A stretch of 64,000 nucleotides of DNA from Mycobacteroides chelonae CCUG 47445 (lineage in GTDB: Bacteria > Actinomycetota > Actinomycetes > Mycobacteriales > Mycobacteriaceae). Position numbers and translations under genes: made by a program. The stretch covers positions 2,852,001 to 2,916,000 of the forward strand of contig NZ_CP007220.1 in the NCBI RefSeq assembly GCF_001632805.1, written 5' to 3'. The notes under the pieces were generated by a model, which was not told the origin of the DNA, did no database searches, and was given only the letters and a program-made list of their open reading frames with translations. This document shows, piece by piece, positions 41,355-50,043 of the stretch; position 1 is the first letter of the stretch, and every line of letters starts with the position of its first letter.

Positions 41355-41400
41355 TGAGGCCTCCCGCCGTTCGTCGATAGGCGCCACCGTATCCCTTATT

Positions 41401-41416
41401 TTCTCCAAATGGAGAA
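41401..41416. promoter_or_regulatory. Palindromic operator between amidohydrolase and TetR genes
   Basis: TTCTCCAAATGGAGAA is a perfect 7-2-7 inverted repeat centred 55 bp upstream of the amidohydrolase ATG and 33 bp upstream of the assigned TetR start. Position between divergent regulator and operon fits an autoregulatory TetR site. Its right arm also supplies a GGAG that could act as a ribosome site. Confidence 0.72.
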
Positions 41417-41441
41417 GTTTAAGGAAATGTGCGCCAGTACG

Positions 41442-42044
41442 ATGACGCCCATGACGTCTCCGGTGCGCGAGCCACGCATGGCCCGGGGCGCTGCCCGCCG
41501 AGAGTCGCTTTTGGATGCCGCGATCCGTCTACTGGCACGTGAGGGTGCGCGCGCGGTGACGCACCGGGCGGTCGCCGCCGAGGCGGGGACAACTCATGGA
41601 ATCGCCCGCTACTACTTCGGCACCCTCGATCAGCTCCTGGAGGAAGCGCTGCGGCGCTTGGCCACCCGGCAGATCGAAGAAGTGCGGGCGCTGTTCACCG
41701 AGCTGCCCGACGCGAAGATCTCCGAACGCATCGACCGGCTGGCCCGCTATGTCACCGAGACCCTGTCCGATGACCGCGACGCGGCAATCGCCCGCTACGA
41801 ATTCTTCCTCGAGGTCGCTCGCCGCCCCAGCCTGCGGGCCACCCTTGACGAATGGGGCACCACCCAGCGCGCCGCCTTCGCCCAGGAGCTGCGCGGAGCC
41901 GGCGTGAGCAGTCCGGAGGCAGCTGCCGCCGACCTGCTCACCGCCGTCAACGGGCTGGTTCTTGAGCAGCTCGCGCTGCCCATCGACGACTTCGAGGTCT
42001 CGCGCCTGCGCCCCGCCATCGCGCGGTTTTTTCCTGCACATTGA
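41442..42044 (+). CDS. TetR family transcriptional regulator
   Basis: About 200 residues: helix-turn-helix in SLLDAAIRLLAREGARAVTHRAVAAEAG (residues ~20-50) and a TetR C-terminal ligand domain. Candidate repressor of the divergent hydrolase operon. Start is uncertain: ATGs at 41409 (inside the operator), 41427, 41442 and 41451 are in frame; 41442 keeps the operator outside the coding region. Confidence 0.85.
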   Translation: MTPMTSPVREPRMARGAARRESLLDAAIRLLAREGARAVTHRAVAAEAGTTHGIARYYFGTLDQLLEEALRRLATRQIEEVRALFTELPDAKISERIDRLARYVTETLSDDRDAAIARYEFFLEVARRPSLRATLDEWGTTQRAAFAQELRGAGVSSPEAAAADLLTAVNGLVLEQLALPIDDFEVSRLRPAIARFFPAH

Positions 42045-42089
42045 CACCGTGCGGGAATGAAATCATCGGCACAGAGGTAGCTACCACAC

Positions 42090-42521
42090 ATGGAACTCCA
42101 TGACGCCGCGCGCGCACTCATCGGGGCGGGTGCTGATGCCACACTCGTCACCATCAATGCCGACGGCACCCCACAGGTGTCCGTGGTGTGGGTTGCCTTG
42201 CAATCCACACCCGAGGGCGACGAGCTGGTGGCCGCTCATCTGTCCGGCAACTACAAGAAGCTGCGCAACATCCGGCGCGATCCCCACGTTGCCGTGACCA
42301 TCCTGGCGCCCAGCCAGCCCGGACAGCAGCGCGAGTACCTGTCCGTGACCGGTTCCGCTCGGGTCGTAGAAGGCGGCGCACCCGAGCTGCTCAGCCAGCT
42401 GGCCATCGCCCTGCTGGGCTCCGACGAGCACTTCCCGCCGCCCGGCTCTCCCGAGGGGTATCTCACCCGCATCCGCGTCGAGTCGGTTGGCGGCCACGGC
42501 CCCTGGGCACCTCAACCCTGA
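42090..42521 (+). CDS. PPOX-class F420-dependent flavin-fold protein
   Basis: 143 residues of split beta-barrel: TLVTINADGTPQVSVVWV, then NYKKLRNIRRDPHVAVTI and YLSVTGSARVV. Mycobacterial members bind cofactor F420 or FMN and reduce or bind small molecules. It follows the TetR gene by 45 bp on the same strand, possibly co-transcribed, and is convergent with the reductase gene 2 bp away. Confidence 0.87.
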   Translation: MELHDAARALIGAGADATLVTINADGTPQVSVVWVALQSTPEGDELVAAHLSGNYKKLRNIRRDPHVAVTILAPSQPGQQREYLSVTGSARVVEGGAPELLSQLAIALLGSDEHFPPPGSPEGYLTRIRVESVGGHGPWAPQP

Positions 42522-42523
42522 CA

Positions 42524-43888
42524 TCAGTCGCGGATGATGCCCTTGGTGCGCATCAAGAAGTCCGCGAGAAATCCGTCGTGTGGGACGTCCAGCGCCGCGT
42601 ACGACGTGAGATGCCTGCCGCTGTACACGTTGGCCACCGTCGGCTCGTTGAGCAGATCATCGATCAGCTGCTCGTCCTTGGTAATCGCGTTGATCACCAA
42701 GGAATGCCGCAGCGGGGCAAGGCCGTCGGCGCGTGTCCACGGTGAGACCCACACGCATGGGAACGCCAGCTCCGTGTTGAGTGGGCTGATGTCGGGTCGT
42801 GCCAGCAGGTGTACTGCCGGTCGCAGTACCGCTGAGCCGTCGCCGAGGTCTGCGACCACCTGCTCGGCGCCCAGCAGCGCTGTGGTGCCCTGAGATACGG
42901 TCGCCAGGTGCTCGGCATAGCGCCTGGCCGCCGCAACAGGCTGAGCCGGTAGCGCGGCGCGTTCATCGGTGATCGGAAGCGCCGGGATCGTCGTCAGCCT
43001 GGCGGCGATCGCTTCCGCCAGCGGTCGCGGATCGCCCTCGTAGAGAACGGCGGTGGCGTTGGTGCAGGCCATCCCACCCTGCCCGCTGATCGACTCGACG
43101 ATGACGTCAAGGTAGTCGCGCCAGTCCTGTTCGGCGGTGATCAGGATCTTGGTGCGGCCCGGCCCGTTCGTCAGCACTGTCGGGTCGTCGGCATAGCCGT
43201 CTACGACGTCTTGTCCGCCGTAGACGACGGCGAGGTCGGCGGCGGCGATGATCTCAGCCGCGCCTACATGGTCGGTGGGTAGATAGAGGGCATCTTCGGG
43301 CCGAAATCCGGCCTGGCGTAAGGCATTGATAAGCCGGTGTCCGGTGAAAGGTTCACGCCGCGATGGACGAATGGCCACTCGATAACCCAGCGCCAGTGCC
43401 TGCGCCCACGTGCTGTGCACACCAGGGCTGTTTCCCGACGCGTGCACGGCGAGCACCTCACCGCGGCGCGCCCACACCGCGCTTCCTCGCCGGGTGCGCT
43501 CGTCGCGCCAGTCGATGGCCGCACCCATCGGGCGGGCAGGCACCACCGAATCAGCGGCGCCCCGTACCGCGTCTGCGACACCAAGCGCACTGGTCCGCGC
43601 AATCGCGATCGGTAGCCCCGACACCCGGCTGACCACCCCGACGTATTGCTCAAAGCCGAGGCCGCCGAGGTGCGCGTCAACGAAGATCGCGGCAGCGTCT
43701 GCCAGCGCGGCGTTACACCGATCACAGGGGAAGGACTTGACCTTGCGCTGCGCACGGATGCTGCGGCTCACATACAGCGGGGGCACAATGCTCAGCTCGG
43801 CGACCGGGGCTCCGGCCACATCGGTGATCACCTCACGGTTTCGGGTGCGGTACTCGCCACCGGGGCCAAGGGCGTCAAGTGCAATCAC
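42524..43888 (-). CDS. Aldehyde dehydrogenase-fold acyl reductase, EhpG/LuxC-like
   Basis: 454 residues with an ALDH-type fold: NADPH-binding region around EVLAVHASGNSPGVH and the nucleophile in GGMACTNATA. The N-terminal block carries a CxxC (CDRC). Acyl reductases of this type turn an activated acid into an aldehyde. It starts 2 bp after an adenylating-enzyme gene. The pair resembles EhpF/EhpG of griseoluteic acid biosynthesis and, more distantly, LuxE/LuxC; similarity is judged by architecture only. Confidence 0.75.
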   Translation of the reverse strand: MIALDALGPGGEYRTRNREVITDVAGAPVAELSIVPPLYVSRSIRAQRKVKSFPCDRCNAALADAAAIFVDAHLGGLGFEQYVGVVSRVSGLPIAIARTSALGVADAVRGAADSVVPARPMGAAIDWRDERTRRGSAVWARRGEVLAVHASGNSPGVHSTWAQALALGYRVAIRPSRREPFTGHRLINALRQAGFRPEDALYLPTDHVGAAEIIAAADLAVVYGGQDVVDGYADDPTVLTNGPGRTKILITAEQDWRDYLDVIVESISGQGGMACTNATAVLYEGDPRPLAEAIAARLTTIPALPITDERAALPAQPVAAARRYAEHLATVSQGTTALLGAEQVVADLGDGSAVLRPAVHLLARPDISPLNTELAFPCVWVSPWTRADGLAPLRHSLVINAITKDEQLIDDLLNEPTVANVYSGRHLTSYAALDVPHDGFLADFLMRTKGIIRD

Positions 43889-43890
43889 GA

Positions 43891-44982
43891 TCAGTAAACG
43901 CCCTCGATCACCGGCTCGCCCTCAAAGCTGGCGACCGGGACCACCTCACTGACGGAATCACCAATCTGATTGCCCGGGCCCTTCATTCGGATCGCGGTGT
44001 CGCGTTCGAGGTTGTGGGGAATGAACATGCCCTTGCTAATGTGATTCATCACCACCTGGCCGCGCTCACCGTAGGGCACACACTCCCCCGTGTCGGGATC
44101 AATCACCCAGAACACGACGTAGGGTGACCGCGGATCGAAAACAAAAGTGTCCCCGTCAACGCGAGTCCTCGCCTGGGACAAGATCATTGTGCTGCCGAAC
44201 GCCATCGCGATCTCGGCCGTCGGGAAGATCTCACGGAGCAGATCGAGAGTGTCCAGGTCTACGTGGGCGCCGCTGATCAGTATGTAGCGGATCTTCTGGT
44301 TGACCAGGTCCACCGTGGCGTCGTCGCGGGCGATGGCGCCCAGCAGCGGCGGGCTGGTGTGCAGATTCGCCACGTTCTGGGTCTGCAGCACGAACCGCGC
44401 CTGCTCCAGAACGTGCTCAACATAACCAGACACTTCGGCCGTGGCGTTGCGTGCGGCGAGTTTCTTGACCCACCGTGGATCGAGATCCACCGGATAGAAC
44501 ACCGAACCCAGCCGCTCGCTGACCGCACGCGAGAAATGACCGACCCCGTGCGGGCCACTGGGCATGAGGAACAACAGACCCTGTCCTGCCACGAAGCCGC
44601 CGGCGGTGAAGTCCTCGACCTGCCATTGCGTGACCTGCTCAACCCAATCGGGTAGTTGCGCCGTGCGTTTGGGTGCGCCGGTGGTGCCACCGGATTCGAA
44701 GATCTTGGGCACCGGCACCGGGGTTCCATAGCCGCGCGGGATGAGGTCTTCGACGGGTGCAACGCGCAGTTCGTTGACCAGGTTCGGAAACAGCCGAAGG
44801 TCCTCGAAAACCTTCACGTCGGTCAACGGGTCGAAGTTCAGAGTCTGCGCGGTGCGCAGCCAGAACGCCGACCCGGTGTCCTCGCCGAAATGCCAGGCGA
44901 TCGCGGCACGCAGGTAGGCCTCGGGATCTGTGATGGGCCCGGTTCGTGGAACGTCCAACAGCGAGAGGTCGATCTCAGCCAT
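43891..44982 (-). CDS. ANL-superfamily adenylating enzyme, EhpF-like
   Basis: About 363 residues, shorter than full acyl-CoA synthetases (~500). The phosphate-binding loop FESGGTTGAPKR is near residue 100, followed by a large domain with YILISGAHVDLDTL and FGSTM. The usual C-terminal swinging domain seems reduced. It would activate a carboxylate as acyl-AMP for the downstream reductase. An ATG at 45027 is also in frame, but the 44982 start has AGGA at good distance. Often annotated as phenazine biosynthesis-related. Confidence 0.75.
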   Translation of the reverse strand: MAEIDLSLLDVPRTGPITDPEAYLRAAIAWHFGEDTGSAFWLRTAQTLNFDPLTDVKVFEDLRLFPNLVNELRVAPVEDLIPRGYGTPVPVPKIFESGGTTGAPKRTAQLPDWVEQVTQWQVEDFTAGGFVAGQGLLFLMPSGPHGVGHFSRAVSERLGSVFYPVDLDPRWVKKLAARNATAEVSGYVEHVLEQARFVLQTQNVANLHTSPPLLGAIARDDATVDLVNQKIRYILISGAHVDLDTLDLLREIFPTAEIAMAFGSTMILSQARTRVDGDTFVFDPRSPYVVFWVIDPDTGECVPYGERGQVVMNHISKGMFIPHNLERDTAIRMKGPGNQIGDSVSEVVPVASFEGEPVIEGVY

Positions 44983-45133
44983 GCGGCCATCCTGGCGCAG
45001 GAAACGCGATCGCGAAAGCAGATCCATGCTGCTTACGGAGCGTTAACCTGCTAGACGGTAAACCGATTGCCGCCGTTACGTTTAGCCGGGTACGCGACAA
45101 TCGGATCCGACAGGGCCCAAGGCCATGTGTCGG

Positions 45134-45424
45134 TCACCCGCGCTTGGAGTCGATCGCGAACTCAACGTTCTCGCCATCGACCTTGGTGACACGCATATGT
45201 GCCGTGTAAGGCCCTTCGGGGCCGGTGAATCGGCAATCGAACTCGACGCCAACCTTGGCTTTCATTCCCGACGGGCACGTCACATCTGTCGGCGTGAATC
45301 CCGTCTTGCCGGAAACCATGTCGGTCACAGACTTGGCCGCTCCGTCGGGCTTGATTGTTGCCTGGCATCCGGACGTGCCTGCCGCTAAGAAGACTGCCGC
45401 AACCACAACAACGCTGGTTCGCAT
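45134..45424 (-). CDS. DUF4333 lipoprotein
   Basis: 96 residues: lipoprotein signal with AAGTSGC (cysteine at residue 20), then a DUF4333 domain with TCPSGMKAKVGVEFDCRFTG and two cysteines likely disulfide-bonded. Surface lipoprotein of unknown function common in mycobacteria. Confidence 0.88.
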   Translation of the reverse strand: MRTSVVVVAAVFLAAGTSGCQATIKPDGAAKSVTDMVSGKTGFTPTDVTCPSGMKAKVGVEFDCRFTGPEGPYTAHMRVTKVDGENVEFAIDSKRG

Positions 45425-45581
45425 AACCTCACCTGACCTTTCGACGCCGAATCGCCGCGATCGCGACTACTTACGCTATAGACGACAGGTTGGAAGTCGA
45501 TTGGAAACCAAGTCGATCGGCCCAAACCCCCTGACAGCGCCTATGCGGTCTCGATGTTTCGCGCCGTGGTCACATCGCGGT

Positions 45582-46610
45582 CTATTTCCCCCGGATGGTC
45601 GTCACATGCGCCGCTGTCCGATCGTCGATTTCGCGGCGCAGTTCTGGCCCCGACCACTTCTCACCGGATGCGGTTGCCTGGTGGATCAGGTTGACGAGCG
45701 CGGCGTTGACCGGCGCACTGACGCCGAGCTTCTTGGCAAGCTCGACCACTTCCCCGTTGATGTAGTCGATTTCGGTCGGCCTGCCACGGGTGAGGTCGTC
45801 CAGCATGGACGAGCGCGCCTGAGGGTCAATCTCGACCATCTGCCGGGCCACCCGGGCGAACACGACGTCCGGCATCCGCAGCACCCAGGGCATGAACGCG
45901 AGCGGCGCCGCAAGAGGACTGACCACTGCCTGGTTACCGCGGCGCAGCAGCCCCAGTGCCTCGCGTTGCGCGGCGGCCAGCACCAGACGGTAGTCTCGCT
46001 GTCCCAGTTCGGCTTTCAGCGGCAAGCCCGAGAGTGCGTTGACCGCATTGTTGAGGTTGACCACGAGCTTTCCCCACTGCACCGCCGACATGTCCTCACG
46101 CACGGCGGTAGGCAATCCGCTCTCGGTCAGTGCCTGTGCCAGGGACTCCGCACCCGTAGAGATCGACAACTTTCCCTGTGTGCCCTGATGAAAGTGCGTC
46201 GGCCCGACCTGCGCGACGTTGAAGCCGACCATTCCGGTGATCACGCGGTGCTGCGTGACGTATCGCGATATCTCGGTGGGGTTGCGTATCCCGTTCTGCA
46301 GACTGACCACCACAGCTCCGGGGCGCAGCCTGTCGGCCAGCGACGCCGCCATCTCCGCGGTCGCGGCCGATTTCACTGTCACCAGCACCACATCGGCGGC
46401 GCGCACCGCATCGATGTCTTCGGAGAACACGCATTTGTCTCCGGGAATCGACGCCGACCAACCCAGATAGTCCGAAAGAGCGAGACCACGCTCGGTGATC
46501 GACTCGCCTAGGGCGGCGCGGCCGATGTACACCAAGTCATGCCCGGCGGCCTGCAGCCTGCCGCCCACATAACAGCCGATGCTTCCGGCTCCCGCGACAG
46601 CGATTCTCAT
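45582..46610 (-). CDS. Ketopantoate reductase family (PanE/ApbA) oxidoreductase
   Basis: 342 residues: NAD(P)-binding VAGAGSIGCYVGGRL at the N-terminus, VKSAATAE, LQNGIRNP, and the catalytic-lysine region WGKLVVNLNNAVNALSG. It resembles 2-dehydropantoate 2-reductase, but its place at the end of a catabolic operon suggests another 2-oxo acid substrate (inference). Start overlaps the lactonase-like gene stop by 4 nt. Confidence 0.88.
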   Translation of the reverse strand: MRIAVAGAGSIGCYVGGRLQAAGHDLVYIGRAALGESITERGLALSDYLGWSASIPGDKCVFSEDIDAVRAADVVLVTVKSAATAEMAASLADRLRPGAVVVSLQNGIRNPTEISRYVTQHRVITGMVGFNVAQVGPTHFHQGTQGKLSISTGAESLAQALTESGLPTAVREDMSAVQWGKLVVNLNNAVNALSGLPLKAELGQRDYRLVLAAAQREALGLLRRGNQAVVSPLAAPLAFMPWVLRMPDVVFARVARQMVEIDPQARSSMLDDLTRGRPTEIDYINGEVVELAKKLGVSAPVNAALVNLIHQATASGEKWSGPELRREIDDRTAAHVTTIRGK

Positions 46611-47476
46611 TGGGCTCCAACCTCAACGCTCTGCGCGGTCGCGCGGGCACGGTCCCAATAGTACGGATTGTGCGAGTTGATGACCTCCACATCGTCGCGC
46701 GTGGCCAGCTCACGTAGCTGTTGCGCGTTGTACAGGCGCGAGGTGGCATCGGCCTGCACCAGGCTCTGAAACACCTTGAACACCAATGGGCATCGCGGAT
46801 CTGTGAGCATTTCATCGGGGTGCATGAAGGCATCACCCGCGTGCACGAGCCACCGCGGGCGCCCGATGCCACCGGTGTCGATCACCACGCCGACATGACC
46901 GCGGCTATGCCCCGGAAGCGGAATGATCGCGATCTCCTCCGGCAGACCGTGGAGTTGCCGCACGGCGCGGAAGCTGAACCACTGATCGCCACCGATCGAA
47001 TACTCGGACCAGCGGTCTCCCTCTCTACGTCCCATGAGTTCGGGCTGCCCGCTGTAGCGCACCTTGTCGTGAAGTGTCAGCTGCGCGCGTATGGATTCTG
47101 CTTCGATCGCGTGCACATGCAAACGCGCATTGGGAAAGTCGTCGACTCCGCCGACGTGATCGTGGTCGTGATGGGTGAGCACGATGTCGGTGACATCGGC
47201 AGGGTCATAACCGAGTGCCTGCACCTGGCGCACCGCTGCCTCCGATTCGGCGAACCGAGGGTTGAGCAGAAGCTTGAGGGGACGGCCGATCCTGGCCACC
47301 GGATCGGCGATATCGCGCAGGCCGAATCCGGTGTCGACAAGCAGCAGCCGCGTTCCGGTGTCGACGAGCAGACAATGGCAAATCAGCCGGCCGCGCTGCC
47401 AGGGTGCTCCCGCGCCTTCCATGAGCCGTTTCCCGACGGGCGCCATCGTGCCACAGTTCAGGTGATGAATGCGCAT
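46607..47476 (-). CDS. Metallo-beta-lactamase fold hydrolase, N-acyl-homoserine lactonase-like
   Basis: 289 residues. Dinuclear zinc motif THHDHDHVGG near residue 104, then PLPGHSRGHVG, HAGDAF and a late NSHNPY histidine. The MRIHHLNCGTM opening and motif spacing resemble AHL lactonases and related lactonases. Whether it opens lactones of signals or of a pathway intermediate is open; the operon favours a catabolic intermediate. Confidence 0.82.
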   Translation of the reverse strand: MRIHHLNCGTMAPVGKRLMEGAGAPWQRGRLICHCLLVDTGTRLLLVDTGFGLRDIADPVARIGRPLKLLLNPRFAESEAAVRQVQALGYDPADVTDIVLTHHDHDHVGGVDDFPNARLHVHAIEAESIRAQLTLHDKVRYSGQPELMGRREGDRWSEYSIGGDQWFSFRAVRQLHGLPEEIAIIPLPGHSRGHVGVVIDTGGIGRPRWLVHAGDAFMHPDEMLTDPRCPLVFKVFQSLVQADATSRLYNAQQLRELATRDDVEVINSHNPYYWDRARATAQSVEVGAQ

Positions 47477-47478
47477 GG

Positions 47479-47871
47479 TTAATCCTCTGTCCCGGAAAGC
47501 TTCGCGAGCGCATCTATCTCCACCAGCAGCCCGGGCGGGAGCCCACCGAAAAGGGTTGTCCGCGCCGGGTAGGGCTTGCTGATGGTGTCCTCGAACGCCT
47601 TGTTCAGCTCGGCGAATCCTTCTGGGGTGTGAAGGAATACCCGCAGCATCAGCACGTCATCGAAATCGGCTCCAGCCGCAGTCAAGATCGCCTCGATGTT
47701 GCGCAATGTCTGGACGGTCTGCGCGTAGACGGTCTCTCCGGCCAGGGATCGGGTCTGAGCATTGATCCCCACTTGCCCGGACACCTGCAGAGTGTCACCA
47801 ATGCGTACGGCTTGCGAGTAGGCGCCGACGGGATCGGGTGCCGCGCCGGTTTCAATCTGAGCCTTGGCCAT
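47479..47871 (-). CDS. RidA family protein
   Basis: 130 residues of the YjgF/RidA fold: GAYSQAVRIGDTLQVSGQVG, then EAILTAAGADFDDV, and PARTTLFGGLPPGLLVEIDA with the substrate arginine. RidA hydrolyses reactive enamine/imine intermediates to 2-oxo acids. ATG at 47871 has AAAGGAG. Two bases separate it from the lactonase-like gene. Confidence 0.9.
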   Translation of the reverse strand: MAKAQIETGAAPDPVGAYSQAVRIGDTLQVSGQVGINAQTRSLAGETVYAQTVQTLRNIEAILTAAGADFDDVLMLRVFLHTPEGFAELNKAFEDTISKPYPARTTLFGGLPPGLLVEIDALAKLSGTED

Positions 47872-47904
47872 CCGAACTCCTTTACCAACCAATGAATAAG
47901 ACGG

Positions 47905-48948
47905 TTATGAGGTAGGTCCGCTCCCGGACGGACCGGGAAGGGTTTCTTTCAGAACGCGCAGGGCGTTACCGCCGAGAACCCCGGCTGCCCCGGACGCATC
48001 GAAGCCGGTCCGCAATAGTGCGTCGATAAGCGACGGAAATCCAGTGGGCCCGTCGAACCCCGGGACATACCGGGGTATGCCGTTCATATCCGTGCCAATG
48101 CAGAGGTGCTCGGGACCGACCAGCTCTGCCAGGTGCGAGGCGTGCCGGGCGAACTCATCCAGGTCGCGCATGCCGACGCCACGAAACCCCATCGGCCACA
48201 ATCCGATGAGGCCGCCGGTGGCGGATATCGCACGCGCCTCCTCGTCGCTGATGTAGCGCGGAAATTCATGGACCGCCAATGCCCCGGTGTGCGAACTGAC
48301 CACCGGGGCGGAAGTCTGATCACAGACGGCCAAGGTGGTCGCCGCATCGGCATGCGCAAGATCTATCAGCATGCCCAGCCGGTTGGCTTCTGCCACAACC
48401 TCTTTACCGAGGGCGGTCAGGCCCGAGGAGTATCGTCCGGCCCGCACTGCCCGGCTGCCCCTGCTCCCGGTCACCGACGTACCGATCGTTCCGAGGGCGT
48501 TGTCCGCGTAGTGCACCAGACCCAACACGCGCACTCCCATGCGGTGAAGCTCGATCAACCGATCCGGTTGTGCTCCCACGACATCGGCGCCTTCGACACC
48601 GAGCATGACTGTGGCGGTGTCTCCTGCTTCGATCTGCTCTACGGTCTCCACCACCGCGATACCCGCCGCGGAGGCCTCGGCCCGGGCCAGCTCCAGCTGA
48701 GCCTTCACGCCATTCCATGGTGAGCGCAGTCGCCATGCGGTACCCAGCAATGCGTCCCCGACCGCGGTGACGATAGCGAGGTTCACCTTGCCCTTCGGCA
48801 GCTGCGACAACGGTTCGGACTGCATGTCTATCGTCTTGGCGCCCAACGTGCGCAGCCATCTCGGCACAATGCTCAGACCGTGGGTGTGCATGTCGATGGT
48901 CAGCGCGGTGTCGTTGAGCTTTCTGGCTTCCTCGACCGTGGTACTCAT
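47905..48948 (-). CDS. Membrane dipeptidase family (M19) hydrolase
   Basis: 347 residues: zinc ligands in IDMHTHGLS near the N-terminus, VEGADVVG glutamate, HYADNALG, LIDLAHADAAT and SSHTGAL. Renal dipeptidase-type enzymes split dipeptides, often with D-residues, or lactam/lactone bonds. Bacterial members are usually cytoplasmic; no signal peptide seen. Confidence 0.9.
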   Translation of the reverse strand: MSTTVEEARKLNDTALTIDMHTHGLSIVPRWLRTLGAKTIDMQSEPLSQLPKGKVNLAIVTAVGDALLGTAWRLRSPWNGVKAQLELARAEASAAGIAVVETVEQIEAGDTATVMLGVEGADVVGAQPDRLIELHRMGVRVLGLVHYADNALGTIGTSVTGSRGSRAVRAGRYSSGLTALGKEVVAEANRLGMLIDLAHADAATTLAVCDQTSAPVVSSHTGALAVHEFPRYISDEEARAISATGGLIGLWPMGFRGVGMRDLDEFARHASHLAELVGPEHLCIGTDMNGIPRYVPGFDGPTGFPSLIDALLRTGFDASGAAGVLGGNALRVLKETLPGPSGSGPTS

Positions 48949-48973
48949 ATGCAGCTGCCCTCGATTCCGGGCC

Positions 48974-49789
48974 TCATCGGAGGGCCTCGGGGGCCGTCCT
49001 GATCACGTCGTCCCAGAGCGGCTGGAACTGGAACCATCCGGCGACCGGGGTGCCGATCTGGTTGTAGACCGAGACGGCGGTGTCATGGTCGATCGATCGA
49101 GGTTCACCGGCGGCCATGGCGAGCAGCTGCGCCTGGCAGGAGCGTTCCATCGTGATGAACCACCAGGCGGCCTCCGCCACCGAGTGGCCCACGGTAAGCA
49201 GCCCGTGATTCTGCAAGATCACCGCCTTGGTGGACCCGAGCGCGGATCCGATCGCCCGGCCTTCCTCGAGGTCGCTGACCACACCGCGGTAGTCGGTGTA
49301 CACCGCGTGGTCTTCGTAGAAGGCGCATGCATCCTGCGTGATGGGCAATAGCGGCTGCCCCAGCGATGAGAACGCCTTGCCATGTATCGAGTGCGCGTGC
49401 GCCGCAGCGATCACATCGGGCCTGGCCTTGTGCACCTCGGAGTGAATGCAGAACGCCGCCCTGTTCACCGGCCGGCTGCCGGTGATCACGTTGCCGTCGT
49501 GATCGACCTGGATCAGATCGGACACCGTGATGTGCCGGAAGTTCATACCGAAGGGATTCACCCAAAACGTGTCGGGGAACTCCGGGTCGCGGACGGTGAT
49601 ATGCCCCGCCACCCCTTCGGAGAAGCCGAACGCCCCGAAGATCCGGAAGGCGGCCGCCAACTCGCGCAGTCGACGATCACGCTCCTGCTCGACCGTCACC
49701 TCCGGTACCGGACTCGCCGGGACGGCATCGGCGGAACCGACCATGTACGCGGACAACCCTTCGTCCATCACAACATCTCCGGAGGTCAT
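48974..49789 (-). CDS. Class II aldolase/adducin family protein
   Basis: About 271 residues: EGVAGHITVRDPEFPDTFWVNPFG, the zinc site HSEVHKARPDVIAAAHAHS and QNHGLLTVG. These enzymes cleave or epimerise sugar phosphates or decarboxylate-like substrates. ATG 49789 with AAGGTGAG; first gene of the leftward operon controlled from the shared-operator region opposite a TetR gene. Confidence 0.88.
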   Translation of the reverse strand: MTSGDVVMDEGLSAYMVGSADAVPASPVPEVTVEQERDRRLRELAAAFRIFGAFGFSEGVAGHITVRDPEFPDTFWVNPFGMNFRHITVSDLIQVDHDGNVITGSRPVNRAAFCIHSEVHKARPDVIAAAHAHSIHGKAFSSLGQPLLPITQDACAFYEDHAVYTDYRGVVSDLEEGRAIGSALGSTKAVILQNHGLLTVGHSVAEAAWWFITMERSCQAQLLAMAAGEPRSIDHDTAVSVYNQIGTPVAGWFQFQPLWDDVIRTAPEALR

Positions 49790-49805
49790 GTACTCACCTT
49801 TCAAT

Positions 49806-49820
49806 ACATATCTGTATCTG
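49806..49820. promoter_or_regulatory. Operator copy 1 (aldolase side)
   Basis: ATACATATCTGTATC, an imperfect palindrome 17 bp upstream of the aldolase gene start. It matches a second site at 49988-50003 at 14 of 15 positions in the same orientation. Confidence 0.75.
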
Positions 49821-49987
49821 ATGATCACAAGCTACCCCCGCCGCGGAAAACCCGTCAAGAGGAGCAGCGTCCGAAGAGTGTGAAGCCAATAGTGTTCTAT
49901 TCCAGGTGAACCAGATGGCTGACGGTCCCGAATCGCCCTACAAGCATTTCATCGATTCACCAGCTATTTTGCGCGCTCTCACTGTAG

Positions 49988-50003
49988 GATACGTATCTGT
50001 ATC
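49988..50003. promoter_or_regulatory. Operator copy 2 (TetR side)
   Basis: GATACGTATCTGTATC, a palindrome-rich 16-mer 41 bp upstream of the TetR ATG. Sharing ATACrTATCTGTATC with the site near the aldolase gene indicates one regulator acting on both divergent transcripts. Confidence 0.75.
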
Positions 50004-50043
50004 TAAACTACGCCTCACGGCTCACACCACAGAAGGGGCGCCC

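Noticed and set aside
46607..47476. Quorum-quenching enzyme
   Set aside because: The zinc motif fits AHL lactonases, but the operon is catabolic and no signalling genes are near, so the specific function is not claimed.
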